Origin: Streptomyces sp. SLBN-31
GTDB taxonomy: Bacteria > Actinomycetota > Actinomycetes > Streptomycetales > Streptomycetaceae
Assembly (NCBI RefSeq): GCF_006715395.1
Contig: NZ_VFNC01000003.1
Location: 310,001 to 374,000 of the forward strand
Direction: 5' to 3'
DNA length: 64,000 bases
Notes under the pieces: model-generated
The model's database searches: none
What the model saw: the letters and a program-made list of their open reading frames with translations, nothing else
What the model was told of the DNA's origin: nothing
Part shown: piece after piece, positions 8,234 through 17,309 of the stretch
How positions within the stretch are numbered: position 1 is the first letter of the stretch
How the letters are laid out: each line of letters opens with the position of its first letter
Translations under genes and position numbers: made by a program

Positions 8234-11200
8234 TCAGTCGAACCAGCGGTCCCGGGCCAGTTCCTCCGTGCGGGACGGGTCCTCCAGCAGGGCCGCCACC
8301 TCGAAGCGGCGCGGCCACTGGCCGGCCGCCCAGGCGAGGCCCGCGGCGACGCCCTCCAGGGTGGCCGCGTGCAGGACGCCGTCGCCGGTCAGACGCCAGT
8401 CCAACGCCACGCCGTCCACGACGAGTTCGTCGTGTTCGACGTACGTCGACGGGGTACGGGGGCCCAGCAGCACCCGCACCGACTCCGGCACGTCGTGCTC
8501 GGCGCCCTCGGAGTCCACCCCTCCCGTCACCGACTCGCTCAGCCGCCGCACCTGGAACAGCTCCGCCAGCTCGGCCGCCCGCGCGGGGCGTACCGGCAGC
8601 AGCGGGACGCCCTCGGTGAAGGGCAGCAGGTCGGGCGAGTCGCAGACCACCGCGTCGGCCGCGTCCACGACCTCCACCCGCCCGTCGACGACGGCCCGCA
8701 ACTCGTCGGGCAGGGTGACCTGCTCGGGGTCCAGGTCCGCCAACGCGCCGTAGAGAGCGTGCAGTTGGGCGCCGGTGACCTGCCGGTCGGGGTCGGCGAG
8801 ACGGTCGAGCAGTTCGGCGGCACCGCCCGGCTCGTCGAGCAGCGCGGCGACCGACGTCCGCACGCCCAGCGCCCGCAGCACCTGCTCGTCGTCGAAGCCG
8901 GTCGCGTCGGCCTCGTCGTACAGGCCGCGCAGCAGCGGGTCGCCGCCGGAGGCCAGCAGGCCGGCGGGACGGCGGCCGTCGAGGACCGGGTGCCCGCGCA
9001 GCCACCATGCCGTGTACGGCCGTACGACCTCGTGCGTGCCGTCGTGCAGCAGGATCCGCACGGGCTGGGTGAGCGCGTCCCGCAACGGCGGCCGGGCCAG
9101 CAACGACAGCGCTTGCGGCCACTTGTCGTCGTCCACCAGGTCCAGGTCGCGTACGGCGACCAGCTCGGTGGCGACCGGCGGTACCGGCGCGTCGGGGAAG
9201 CGGTCGAGGACGTCCTCGCTCCACACGTCCACGGCGTCGAGCAGACCGGCGTCGTCGGGCTCGGCGAAGTCGCCGTCGCGCGGCTCCAGTTCGTCCGGGT
9301 CGAGGACGACGTCCGTGGCCCGCACCAGCGCGAAGTTCGCGAGCACACCGCAGGCCGCCAGCGGCTGCTCACCCCACCGCTCCGCCAACTCGGCGTCCAC
9401 ACACGCCAGTTCGCCCTCGCGCATGATCTGGTGGAAGGGGCTGCCGGGCAGGACGAGCTCGCCCGCGGGCGCGAGCTCCCCGTCCTCGTCGTGGAGGGCC
9501 AGCGCGCCCAGCCAGGGCTCGTCGCCCGGCTCAAGACCGGCGTCCCGCACGAGGGCGAGGACGGTGTCGGCCAGTTCCTCCGCGTCCGGCGCGTCCTGCT
9601 CCCAGTCGATGCCGCCCTCGTCGTCCAGGGAGGCGGCGACCGCGGCACGGACCTGCGGAGTGGTCAGGACGGCGCGCGCCGTCGCGGGGAGGGCGCCCAG
9701 CTTCTCCAGGAGGGGATGGGCGGCGTCCGGGTGGGCGACCTTCAGGCCGAGGCGGGCGAGGACCTCCGGGTCGATGCGGGCCGCGTCCGGCGAGGGCAGC
9801 AGGACCTGCCGGGGGCCGATGGTGGTCCGGCCGTCGGCCAGCGGTACGGGAAGCCCGGAGAGCCGGTCCGGGTCGACGCCGGCGAGGCTGTCGTAGAGCC
9901 GCCGCCACCAGCCGGGCTCCTTCTCCAGCCCGGCCAGCCGGTCCACGGCGTCCGTCAACGGCACCCGGGCGACGCCCAGCGTCCGCAGCTCCACGCGCCG
10001 TTCGAGCCCGGCGGGCAGCAGGGTCGGCAGCACCTCGGCGAGCACCCGGACGGTGTCGGCACCGGCGCCCTCGACGACCTCGGCGTCGCGCGGGCGCAGG
10101 GACTCGGGCAGGTCCGTTTCCTGTTGCCCGGCGGATTCGACGGCACGGGCCCCGAAGGAGTCGGACGGGCGGGAGCCGGCTTCCAGGGCGGGCGCACCGA
10201 AATCGGAGCCGCCGCCCCGAGCCGGCCCGCCGAGGCCGGAGTCCACGGCGCCGGCCCGGGTGGGCTCGGCCGCCGGCGGCAGGAACTCCGTGCGCGGCAG
10301 CCGCTCCAGGATCGCCGCGCGCAGGGCGCCGTCCAGCTCTCCCTTGCCCAGCGGGCCGGGGACGAGCCCGATGATGCCCTCCCCCACCGGCCGCCATTCG
10401 GCGAGCAGTTCGGCGTACGCGTCGGCCGCGCGCTGCACGAGGAAGTCGGTGAGCGGGCCGGAGGCGGCGTGGCGGCGGGTGGTGTCCAGCGGGAAGGACG
10501 CGATGAGCAGCGCGGGCACGCCCAGCGGCTCGTCGCTCGGCGTGGGGGCGTGCAGAACGGGGCTGGTGCGCGGGTGGACCGGGCTGCCGTCGGCGTCGGC
10601 GGGCACGGCCCAGGTCACGGACCAGTGGGGGCGCAGGCGTTCCTCCACCGGGCGGTCGGCGAGGAGGTCCGGGGTGAGGGGGCCGTGCGCGGACGAGGTC
10701 CGCCAGCGGGTGGTGCCGTCCCGGGAGTCCTCCACGACCGTGAAGGGGCCGTCGGCGGTGCGGCCGAGGGTGCGGACGGTGTCCGTCTCCACCACGACCT
10801 CCGCAAGGCCGGGGAGGGCGAGCAGGAGGGCGTCGTCGACGGCGTTCAGCAGCCGCTCGGCGAGGTCGGTGGCGGCGGCGTCGCGCAGCGGGAGGATCAC
10901 GGCGGTGTCGTACGGGGCCGGGGCGGTGCCCTCGGCGGCGAACGGCAACCGCAGCAGCGGCACGTGCCCGTCCCGGCGGCGGATCTCGTCGCCGAGCCCG
11001 GGGCTGTGCCGGGCGGTGTCGGCGGCCAGCTCGCGGGCCTCGGCGAGGGACCAGCGCACGCCTCCGTGCCGGCCGACCATGGCGGGCTCGTCGGTGACGG
11101 CGAGGACGGCCGCGAAGCCGACGCCGAACCGGCCGATGGCGCCCTCGACGGTGTCCCGCTTGGCCGAGGCGCGCAGGGTGGCCAGCGACTCGACGCCGGC

Positions 11201-11485
11201 CGCGTCCAGCGGGGCGCCGGTGTTGGCGGCGACGAGGACGCCCTCACGGAGGGTGAGACGGAGCCGGCCGGGCACTCCCGCCCTGGCCGCGGCGTCGGCC
11301 GCGTTCTGGGCGAGCTCGACGACGAGCCGGTCCCGGTAGCCGCCGAGGACCAGGTCCTCCTCGGCGTTGGCGTCCTCACGGAAGCGGGCGGGGCTGGTCG
11401 CCCAGGCATCGAGGACGCCGCGCCTGAGACGGGCGGTCCCGAAGGGGTCCGCGCCCTCGGCGGCGGGCCGCACGAACTTGCTCAC
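8234..11485 (-). CDS. sacsin/Hsp90-type ATPase-domain protein
   Basis: A 1083-residue protein whose first 200 residues form a GHKL ATP-binding domain like those of Hsp90 and sacsin. The N-box is VVELAQNAADAA (Asn61), then ANTGAPLD, then GRFGVGFAAVLA as the glycine lid. The rest is long, acidic and without recognised motifs. Two in-frame GTG codons lie close together; the one at 11485 has AGGAG seven bases upstream, while 11491 is too close to it, so 11485 is chosen. The frame stays open to 11857 but only through repeat DNA. It may be a chaperone-like or anti-phage-like ATPase; the family is known only as sacsin N-terminal-like proteins. It lies downstream of the DUF3027 gene on the same strand. 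Confidence 0.85.
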   Translation of the reverse strand: MSKFVRPAAEGADPFGTARLRRGVLDAWATSPARFREDANAEEDLVLGGYRDRLVVELAQNAADAAARAGVPGRLRLTLREGVLVAANTGAPLDAAGVESLATLRASAKRDTVEGAIGRFGVGFAAVLAVTDEPAMVGRHGGVRWSLAEARELAADTARHSPGLGDEIRRRDGHVPLLRLPFAAEGTAPAPYDTAVILPLRDAAATDLAERLLNAVDDALLLALPGLAEVVVETDTVRTLGRTADGPFTVVEDSRDGTTRWRTSSAHGPLTPDLLADRPVEERLRPHWSVTWAVPADADGSPVHPRTSPVLHAPTPSDEPLGVPALLIASFPLDTTRRHAASGPLTDFLVQRAADAYAELLAEWRPVGEGIIGLVPGPLGKGELDGALRAAILERLPRTEFLPPAAEPTRAGAVDSGLGGPARGGGSDFGAPALEAGSRPSDSFGARAVESAGQQETDLPESLRPRDAEVVEGAGADTVRVLAEVLPTLLPAGLERRVELRTLGVARVPLTDAVDRLAGLEKEPGWWRRLYDSLAGVDPDRLSGLPVPLADGRTTIGPRQVLLPSPDAARIDPEVLARLGLKVAHPDAAHPLLEKLGALPATARAVLTTPQVRAAVAASLDDEGGIDWEQDAPDAEELADTVLALVRDAGLEPGDEPWLGALALHDEDGELAPAGELVLPGSPFHQIMREGELACVDAELAERWGEQPLAACGVLANFALVRATDVVLDPDELEPRDGDFAEPDDAGLLDAVDVWSEDVLDRFPDAPVPPVATELVAVRDLDLVDDDKWPQALSLLARPPLRDALTQPVRILLHDGTHEVVRPYTAWWLRGHPVLDGRRPAGLLASGGDPLLRGLYDEADATGFDDEQVLRALGVRTSVAALLDEPGGAAELLDRLADPDRQVTGAQLHALYGALADLDPEQVTLPDELRAVVDGRVEVVDAADAVVCDSPDLLPFTEGVPLLPVRPARAAELAELFQVRRLSESVTGGVDSEGAEHDVPESVRVLLGPRTPSTYVEHDELVVDGVALDWRLTGDGVLHAATLEGVAAGLAWAAGQWPRRFEVAALLEDPSRTEELARDRWFD

Positions 11486-11734
11486 GTTCACTCTCCTCGT
11501 CGACGTGAGCACGAAGGTACCGCCGTGGGGCACGGCACACGTCCACGGGCCGGTCGGGGCGACAGCCCGACCGTCCACCGGCCGCGGCCTCTGCCGAGGC
11601 AACGGGCCGCCCACCCAGAGCCTGCGGCGCCGATCCGACCGGCCGCCGAGCAGTCTGACTGCCCCGGCCCGCACAGCGCCGGCTCGACCGGCCGCCGAGT
11701 GATCTACCCGGCCCACACAGCGCCGACTCCACGA

Positions 11735-11822
11735 GCCGACCGCCTGCCCCGATCCCCAACGGCACCAGCTCAACCGACCAGCCGCCGAAGGCCCGCCCCG
11801 ACCCGCACCCGCCGGCTCGACC
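11735..11822. repeat. 88-bp direct repeat, unit 1
   Basis: Runs from GCCGACCGCCTGCCCC to CCGGCTCGACC. It matches unit 2 (11827-11914) at 84 of 88 positions by eye, with a 4-bp spacer. Shorter, more diverged relatives lie upstream at about 11640-11734. Confidence 0.9.
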
Positions 11823-11826
11823 AGAC

Positions 11827-11914
11827 GCCGACCGCCTGCCCCAACCCCGAACGGCACCAGCTCAACCGACCGGCCGCCGAAGGCCCGCCCCGACCCGCAC
11901 CCGCCGGCTCGACC
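11827..11914. repeat. 88-bp direct repeat, unit 2
   Basis: Second copy of the unit at 11735-11822, directly before the end of the DUF3027 gene (stop at 11967). The repeat lies in the run between two co-oriented genes. Confidence 0.9.
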
Positions 11915-11966
11915 GATCGCCGAGCGGGTTGGCCCGGCCTGAACCGCAGTGGGTCGAGGCGGTCGG

Positions 11967-12893
11967 CTAGGAGTGGCCCAGTTCCGCCGTGTCCTCGTCC
12001 GGGAGGACCGAGACCGAGCCGGAGTCGGCGGACGGGCGGAGGGGGAAGGGGTCGACCCTGGTCTCGTCGATCACCGGTGGCGGCGGGACCGGCGGCTTGG
12101 GCATGACCGCCGCCTCCGAGTGGCCGCCGCAGCCGTAGGCGAGGGAGACCACACGGCCGTCGGCCGGGGAGAACTCGTTCGCGCAGACGCCGAAGGCCTG
12201 GCCGAGCGAGCCGCCGATGGGCTGGAGGAAACCGCAGCTGACGCAGGCCGCGGGGGCCGCCTGGGCCATCGGCGTCTTCGCGCCGTAGGCCTCCTCCCAG
12301 CGGTCCGCGGCGATGTGCAGGCCGTAGCGCGACAGGACCCGGGCCCGGCGCATGCCCAGTTCCTCCGCCACCGACGCGATCGTGCCGCGGGACGGGACGA
12401 CGTGCAGGTTCGCCGGGGCGTCCCCGGTGACCTCCGCGTCCTCCGCCTCCACCAGTTCCGCCATCTCCTCGGAGACCGGGGAGGCCGGCGGCGGCTCGTC
12501 CTCGCCGGAGTAGCCGGGCTCCAGGCGCAGGTCCTCGGCGTCGGTGGGCAGCAGGTCGCCGGGCCCCATGTCGCCGGGGCGCAGCCGCTCGCTCCACGGC
12601 ACCCACTCGGGGGCGAGCAGCGCGTCGGGGCCGGGGAGGAGGACAACCTCGTCAAGGGTCACGATCTTCGCGCGGGACGCGCGCGCGACCGTCACCGCCC
12701 AGCGCCAGCCGCGGTACCCGAGCTCCTTGCACTCGAAGAAGTGCGTGACGACACGGTCGCCCTCGGAGACGAGTCCGGCGTGCTCACCCACCACGCCGGG
12801 CGCGGCGGCCTCCTCGGCTGCGGCGCGGGCGAGGTCGACGGCCTCGGCACACAGGCGGTCGGGGGTGCGGCTTCGCGTTGTCGCTGCGCTCAC
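11967..12893 (-). CDS. DUF3027 family protein
   Basis: A 308-residue soluble protein of the actinobacterial DUF3027 family. The N-terminal half has the family's VVTHFFECKELGYRGWRWAV block. Near residues 215-255 a CVSCGF...VCANEF...YGCGGHSE pattern gives four cysteines and a histidine that could bind zinc. The C-terminus is proline-rich and acidic. The GTG start at 12893 has AGGAG about 12 bases upstream. No function is established; it sits upstream of the Hsp90-type ATPase on the same strand, but the 481-bp repeat gap makes a shared message uncertain. Confidence 0.85.
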   Translation of the reverse strand: MSAATTRSRTPDRLCAEAVDLARAAAEEAAAPGVVGEHAGLVSEGDRVVTHFFECKELGYRGWRWAVTVARASRAKIVTLDEVVLLPGPDALLAPEWVPWSERLRPGDMGPGDLLPTDAEDLRLEPGYSGEDEPPPASPVSEEMAELVEAEDAEVTGDAPANLHVVPSRGTIASVAEELGMRRARVLSRYGLHIAADRWEEAYGAKTPMAQAAPAACVSCGFLQPIGGSLGQAFGVCANEFSPADGRVVSLAYGCGGHSEAAVMPKPPVPPPPVIDETRVDPFPLRPSADSGSVSVLPDEDTAELGHS

Positions 12894-13227
12894 AGGTATC
12901 GCTTCTCTCCTACGCCGTCACTCGGGTGCGCCGGCCTGAAGGCGGCGGGAGCGGACGGAGCGGACCGAAGGACCGCGTCGACGTCCACACCCGATCGCGC
13001 TCGGGCGCACCTCATGCATCCATTCTGCGGGATGTCCGTGAGGCGCGCGGCCGAGAACGTTCGCCACGACGCGCTACGCACGCTACCTTCTCGCGACCTC
13101 CTGGCCTACACCGACGGGACGTTTGGCCCCGTCCACTCGTCCCGCGATGGTCCCGCGACGCGGCAAGTACACGTCCATACGCGCGGTAACCGCACTACAC
13201 ACGGCCTTCTCGGGGCACTATGACGGA
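12894..13227. other. divergent intergenic region, 334 bp
   Basis: Lies between the starts of the DUF3027 gene (minus) and the MFS gene (plus), so it must carry both promoters. A TAGGAGAG ribosome site for DUF3027 is visible. I see no clear operator, RNA or small gene. The MFS protein could begin earlier (ATG at 13147), which would shorten the gap. Confidence 0.5.
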
Positions 13228-14652
13228 GTGGCAGCCGCAAGGACGCCCCAAGGAACCACCGGGGTCGGTGGGATCAAGGGCAGCAGTCGTGGTGGCGGTT
13301 CGGGCCGGTTCGGCGGGTCCGTCCGCGCCGTCGGGCGTGCCCTGCACTTCCCGGTGACCGGAACCGCCCGGGGAATCAGAAAGGCCACGCACGCGCACGG
13401 GGCGGGCGAGTCGGGGCTCGGCAAGCTGATCGAACTGCACGCCGTGAACGGCGCGGGCGATCTGATGATCACCATCGCGCTGGCCTCGACCGTCTTCTTC
13501 TCCGTGCCGACGGACGAGGCACGCGGGCGCGTCGCGCTCTACCTCGCCATCACGATGGCGCCGTTCACCGTCCTCGCCCCCGTCGTCGGCCCGCTCCTGG
13601 ACCGGCTCCCGCACGGCCGCCGCGCCGCGATGGCCGGTTCCATGCTCGCCCGCGCCCTGCTCGCGCTGATCATCGCCAGCGCCGTCTCCACGGGCAGCCT
13701 GCAGTTGTATCCGGCGGCGCTGGGCGTGCTGGTCGCGTCGAAGGCGTACGGCGTGGTGAGAAGTGCCGTCGTGCCCCGGCTGCTTCCGCCCCGCTTTTCG
13801 CTGGTGAAGGCCAACTCCCGCGTCACCCTCGGCGGTCTGCTCGCCACCGGCGTGGCCGCCCCCGTCGGCGCCGGGCTGCACGCCATCGGACCGCGCTGGC
13901 CGCTCTACGGCGCCTTCGTGATCTACATCTGGGGCATGTTCCTGTCCTTCACCCTGGCCCCGAAGGTCGACTCGGCCAAGGGCGAGGACATCGCGCTGCT
14001 GGCCGCGGACGAGGCCCACCTGCACGGCCCGCACCGGCAGCCCGTCAAGCGGCCGGGGCTGCGCACGGTCGGCATCGCGGTCACCCACGCGCTCGGCGCC
14101 AACGCCGCCCTGCGCTGGCTCTCCGGGTTCCTGACCTTCTTCCTCGCCTTCCTGCTGCGCGAGCACCCGCTGACCGGCTCCAGCGCGGCCGTGTCGCTGG
14201 GCGTGGTCGCGGTCGCGGCCGGTGCGGGCAACGCGCTCGGCACGGCGGTCGGGGCGTGGCTGCGGCAGCGGGCGCCGGAGATCATCATCGTCACCGTCCT
14301 GGCCGTGGTGCTGGGCGCGGCGATCGTCGCGGCGATCTTCTTCGGCGCGTTCCTCGTGGCGTGTCTCACAGCGACGACCGGCTTCTGCCTGGCGCTGGCC
14401 AAGCTGTCCCTGGACGCGCTGATCCAGCGGGACGTGCCGGAGCTCGTGCGCACCTCGGCGTTCGCGCGCTCGGAGACCATGCTGCAGATGGCCTGGGTAC
14501 TGGGCGGCGCGGTCGGCATCGTGATGCCGCTCAACGGCACGGCGGGCCTGTGCCTGGCCGCCGCGGTCCTCGCCGCGGGCTGGGTGACGACGGTGCGCGG
14601 GCTGCTGAGCTCGGCCGGGCACGGGGGCGGGACGACGCCCCGCGTGGCGTAA
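13228..14652 (+). CDS. MFS transporter
   Basis: A membrane transporter of about 474 residues with roughly 12 hydrophobic segments. A basic, glycine-rich cytoplasmic N-terminus of about 60 residues comes first, then the first helix near LMITIALASTVFF. The cytoplasmic loop PLLDRLPHGRRAAMAG resembles the loop 2-3 signature of the major facilitator superfamily. I use the GTG at 13228 (VAAARTPQG) because upstream residues are atypical, but no good ribosome site decides it; ATG 13147 is the alternative. The next gene, the DUF2771 lipoprotein, starts 61 bp later and may be co-transcribed. Substrate unknown. Confidence 0.8.
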   Translation: MAAARTPQGTTGVGGIKGSSRGGGSGRFGGSVRAVGRALHFPVTGTARGIRKATHAHGAGESGLGKLIELHAVNGAGDLMITIALASTVFFSVPTDEARGRVALYLAITMAPFTVLAPVVGPLLDRLPHGRRAAMAGSMLARALLALIIASAVSTGSLQLYPAALGVLVASKAYGVVRSAVVPRLLPPRFSLVKANSRVTLGGLLATGVAAPVGAGLHAIGPRWPLYGAFVIYIWGMFLSFTLAPKVDSAKGEDIALLAADEAHLHGPHRQPVKRPGLRTVGIAVTHALGANAALRWLSGFLTFFLAFLLREHPLTGSSAAVSLGVVAVAAGAGNALGTAVGAWLRQRAPEIIIVTVLAVVLGAAIVAAIFFGAFLVACLTATTGFCLALAKLSLDALIQRDVPELVRTSAFARSETMLQMAWVLGGAVGIVMPLNGTAGLCLAAAVLAAGWVTTVRGLLSSAGHGGGTTPRVA

Positions 14653-14713
14653 CACACAGGCAGGTCGCACCCCAGGTAAGGAGAGCGTCAGGCGCTCCCT
14701 ATAGCCTTCCGCC

Positions 14714-15202
14714 ATGACCTTCATGCAATCCGCTGTGCGACGCCGCCGCGCCGTCGCCGTCGCCGGCGCCGTTTCCGCCGGACTGCTCGTCCTGTCGGCC
14801 TGTGACAAGCCGACGCCGCTGTCGACGGTCACGGTCGGCCGTTCCTCGGTGAGCTCGGAGGCCACGTGCGGTGGTGAGAGCAAGAACCTCAACACCACGG
14901 ACCTGGCGAAGTGCCTGAAGGACTCCGACCTCAAGTCCATCAAGGTCGACCCCGACGAGACGGTCCGCTTCGGCGTCGACCCGAAGATCGCCGACAAGCG
15001 GTGGACGATCCTGATGAACGGTCAGCCGCTCACCGAGGACAGCGACAAGACCTACCGCACCATCCCGGGCAGCGTCTTCTTCAACCAGCAGTACGGCGCC
15101 ACGGGCAACTCGACGCTCGTGTCCATCAAGGCCGGCGACGGCAAGAAGAACGGCACCGGCGTGACGGGCCTGTGGTCGTTCAAGCTGAAGAAGGACGACT
15201 GA
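14714..15202 (+). CDS. DUF2771 lipoprotein
   Basis: A 162-residue exported lipoprotein. The basic start (VRRRRAVAVAG), hydrophobic core and lipobox LSAC give a lipidated cysteine near residue 30. The mature part fits the DUF2771 family, with two further cysteines (ATCGG, AKCLK) and a small beta-rich domain ending KLKKDD. Its TGA stop overlaps the beginning of the mqnB frame, so translation of mqnB is probably coupled to it. Function unknown. Confidence 0.85.
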   Translation: MTFMQSAVRRRRAVAVAGAVSAGLLVLSACDKPTPLSTVTVGRSSVSSEATCGGESKNLNTTDLAKCLKDSDLKSIKVDPDETVRFGVDPKIADKRWTILMNGQPLTEDSDKTYRTIPGSVFFNQQYGATGNSTLVSIKAGDGKKNGTGVTGLWSFKLKKDD

Positions 15203-15873
15203 TCACGTCCTCGGTACGTGTCCTGGTCGCCACCGCCGTCCCGATCGAACGGGACGCGGTGGCCAGGGCGTTCACCGGTACCGCGGTGACCGTGATCGCC
15301 GCCGGGGTGGGACCCGCCCTCGCGGCCGCCTCCACCGCCACCGCGCTCACCACCGCCGCCCTCGAAGGCGCCCCCTACGGCCTGGTCGTCTCGGCCGGTA
15401 TCGCCGGCGGCTTCCCGCCCGAGGCGCCCGTCGGCTCGCTCGTCGTCGCCGACGAGATCACCGTGGCCGACCTCGGGGCCGAGACGGCCGACGGGTTCGT
15501 GCCGGTGACGGAACTCGGCTTCGGAACCGTCACCCACCGTCCGCCGGAAACACTCGTACGAGACATCGTGAGCGCGACCGGCGCACGCCCCGGCGCGGTG
15601 CTCACCGTCTCCACGGTCACCGGCACCGCCGGGCGCGCCGCCGAGCTGCGCGCCCGCCACCCCCGTGCCCTCGCCGAGGCCATGGAGGGCTTCGGGGTGG
15701 CCGAGGCGGCCGCCGCCCACCATGTGCCCGTGCTGGAGATCCGGGCGGTCTCCAACCCCGTCGGTCCGCGCGACCGCGCCGCGTGGCGCATCGGCGACGC
15801 CCTTGCCGCCCTGACGACGGCCTTCGGGAAGCTCGTGCCCGTCCTGGAGAGTTGGAACCCGTATGACCAGTGA
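15199..15873 (+). CDS. mqnB: futalosine hydrolase
   Basis: About 224 residues. Splits futalosine (or aminodeoxyfutalosine product) to release hypoxanthine and dehypoxanthinyl futalosine in the futalosine route to menaquinone. It is a nucleoside-phosphorylase fold: the N-terminal strand RVLVATAVPIERDAV, the glycine-rich VVSAGIAGGFP, and EAMEGFGVAEAAA near the active-site end are visible. The oddity is the start: there is no ATG, GTG or TTG before the conserved first strand. CTG 15199 or ATC 15202 are the only plausible starts; ATC lies six bases after AAGGA. The next GTG (15256) would remove the first strand. It overlaps mqnD by 11 bp, supporting a joint pathway. Confidence 0.85.
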   Translation: MITSSVRVLVATAVPIERDAVARAFTGTAVTVIAAGVGPALAAASTATALTTAALEGAPYGLVVSAGIAGGFPPEAPVGSLVVADEITVADLGAETADGFVPVTELGFGTVTHRPPETLVRDIVSATGARPGAVLTVSTVTGTAGRAAELRARHPRALAEAMEGFGVAEAAAAHHVPVLEIRAVSNPVGPRDRAAWRIGDALAALTTAFGKLVPVLESWNPYDQ

Positions 15874-16714
15874 GCAGCCCCTGCGGATCGCGTACTCGCC
15901 CTGCCCGAACGACACCTTCGTCTTCGACGCCCTCGCCCACGGCCGGGTGGCCGGCGCCCCCGCCCTCGACGTGACCTTCGCCGACATCGACGTCACCAAC
16001 GGCATGGCCGAGCGCGGCGAGTTCGACGTGCTGAAGGTGTCGTACGCGGTTCTGCCGTACGTCCTCGACGAGTACGCCCTGCTGCCGTGCGGCGGCGCGC
16101 TGGGGCGGGGCTGCGGGCCGCTGGTCCTGACCCGGGAGCCCGGCGCCGACCTGACCGGACGCACGGTGGCGGTGCCGAGCGAGAAGTCGACGGCGTATCT
16201 GCTGTTCCGGCTGTGGGCGGCGGACACCCTGCCGGGCGGGGTCGGCGAGATCGTCGTCATGCCCTTCCACGAGATCATGCCCGCCGTGCGGGACGGGAAG
16301 GTCGACGCCGGTCTCGTCATCCACGAGGCGCGCTTCACGTACCAGAAATACGGGCTGCACAAGCTCGCGGACATGGGCGAGCACTGGGAGGACACCACCG
16401 GGCTGCCGATCCCGCTGGGCGCGATCATCGCGAAGCGGTCGCTGGGCGCGCGGACGCTGGAGTCGCTGGCCGAGTCCATTCGTACGTCCGTACGGGCTGC
16501 CTGGGACGCGCCCGAGGTGTCCCGGCCGTATGTCATGGAGCACGCGCAGGAGATGGATCCGGCCGTCGCCGACCAGCACATCGGGCTGTACGTCAACGAG
16601 TTCACGGCCGAGCTGGGCGACGACGGCTACGCGGCGGTACGGGGGCTGCTGACGCGGGCGGCGGCCGAGGGGCTGGTCCCGGCGCTGGGACCGGAGGCGT
16701 TGCAGTTTCCCTGA
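15863..16714 (+). CDS. mqnD: 1,4-dihydroxy-6-naphthoate synthase
   Basis: A 283-residue enzyme that converts cyclic dehypoxanthinyl futalosine to 1,4-dihydroxy-6-naphthoate in the futalosine menaquinone pathway. It has the periplasmic-binding-protein-like fold of MqnA/MqnD: the start LRIAYSPCPNDTFVFDALAHG is a strong family mark, with VIHEARFTYQKYGL further on carrying the conserved histidine. The ATG at 15863 lies inside the end of mqnB, so the two are co-translated. Menaquinone is the respiratory quinone of streptomycetes, so this is a core gene. Confidence 0.95.
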   Translation: MTSEQPLRIAYSPCPNDTFVFDALAHGRVAGAPALDVTFADIDVTNGMAERGEFDVLKVSYAVLPYVLDEYALLPCGGALGRGCGPLVLTREPGADLTGRTVAVPSEKSTAYLLFRLWAADTLPGGVGEIVVMPFHEIMPAVRDGKVDAGLVIHEARFTYQKYGLHKLADMGEHWEDTTGLPIPLGAIIAKRSLGARTLESLAESIRTSVRAAWDAPEVSRPYVMEHAQEMDPAVADQHIGLYVNEFTAELGDDGYAAVRGLLTRAAAEGLVPALGPEALQFP

Positions 16715-16769
16715 CGGCGCCCACCGGGGTGCCACGGTCCGCCGTCACGCGGCCGTGGGCCCGTCGGGG

Positions 16770-17291
16770 CTAGTCGCGCCGTTCCCCGCGCCCCTTCAAA
16801 GCCTCCCGGTCACCGTCTCCCAAAGGAGTGCGCGGTGGCCAGTGGGCCAGGGAGAGCATGGCCAGGACCTTGCGGATGAGGAAGACCGCCAGAGGGACCT
16901 CCACGACCACCGCGAGGGCCGCCGAGAGCCATACGTCCGGGGTGCCCAGCGCCAGGGACACGTCGAACCAGGCGTCGCACAGCAGCAGGGCCGCGGTCGC
17001 GGTGGCCGCCACGGCGACCGCGCGGTGGCGGCGCCAGCCGAGTACCGCGGTGCACGCCATCGCGAGCACCAGCAGGGCGTCGAAGCCGACCCAGGCAGTG
17101 CGCCACTGGCGGACGGTGTAGCCGCTGGGCAGCGTGAACCACAGCAGGATCGTCCACGGGACCAGGCCGACGGCGGACACCGTGAGCAGCTCCAGCGTCT
17201 GGCGGCGCTGCTTGCGGATGCGCTCCAGCAACTCGGCGGACGGGGCCGCGGTGGTGGCCCCGGCGCCGGAGTCGGTCCGTATCTCGCCCAT
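16770..17291 (-). CDS. hypothetical four-helix membrane protein
   Basis: A 173-residue integral membrane protein of unknown function. An N-terminal cytoplasmic stretch (to about residue 35) precedes four hydrophobic segments: TVSAVGLVPWTILLWF, GFDALLVLAMACTAVLGW, VAVAATATAALLLC and LSAALAVVVEVPLAVFLI. The C-terminus is charged. The ATG at 17291 lies 19 bp past the stop of the cold-shock gene on the same strand, so the pair may share a message. Homologues sit next to mqnD in streptomycetes, but I see no evidence of a link to menaquinone. Confidence 0.72.
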   Translation of the reverse strand: MGEIRTDSGAGATTAAPSAELLERIRKQRRQTLELLTVSAVGLVPWTILLWFTLPSGYTVRQWRTAWVGFDALLVLAMACTAVLGWRRHRAVAVAATATAALLLCDAWFDVSLALGTPDVWLSAALAVVVEVPLAVFLIRKVLAMLSLAHWPPRTPLGDGDREALKGRGERRD

Positions 17292-17309
17292 GCCGGCCGG
17301 TCCGCGGTG

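Larger units (their letters stand above)
11486..11966. other. 481-bp intergenic region with repeats
   Basis: No convincing gene. The first bases hold the ribosome site of the Hsp90-type gene. From about 11640 the DNA is a run of related GC-rich units built on 'CCGACCGGCCGCCGA', ending in two 88-bp copies (see the repeat entries). Frames in both directions are open only because of the base composition. Confidence 0.7.

Noticed and set aside
8204..12106. 1300-codon open frame on the plus strand
   Set aside because: It lies opposite the Hsp90-type and DUF3027 genes, has no family motif, and is open because of high GC at third positions.
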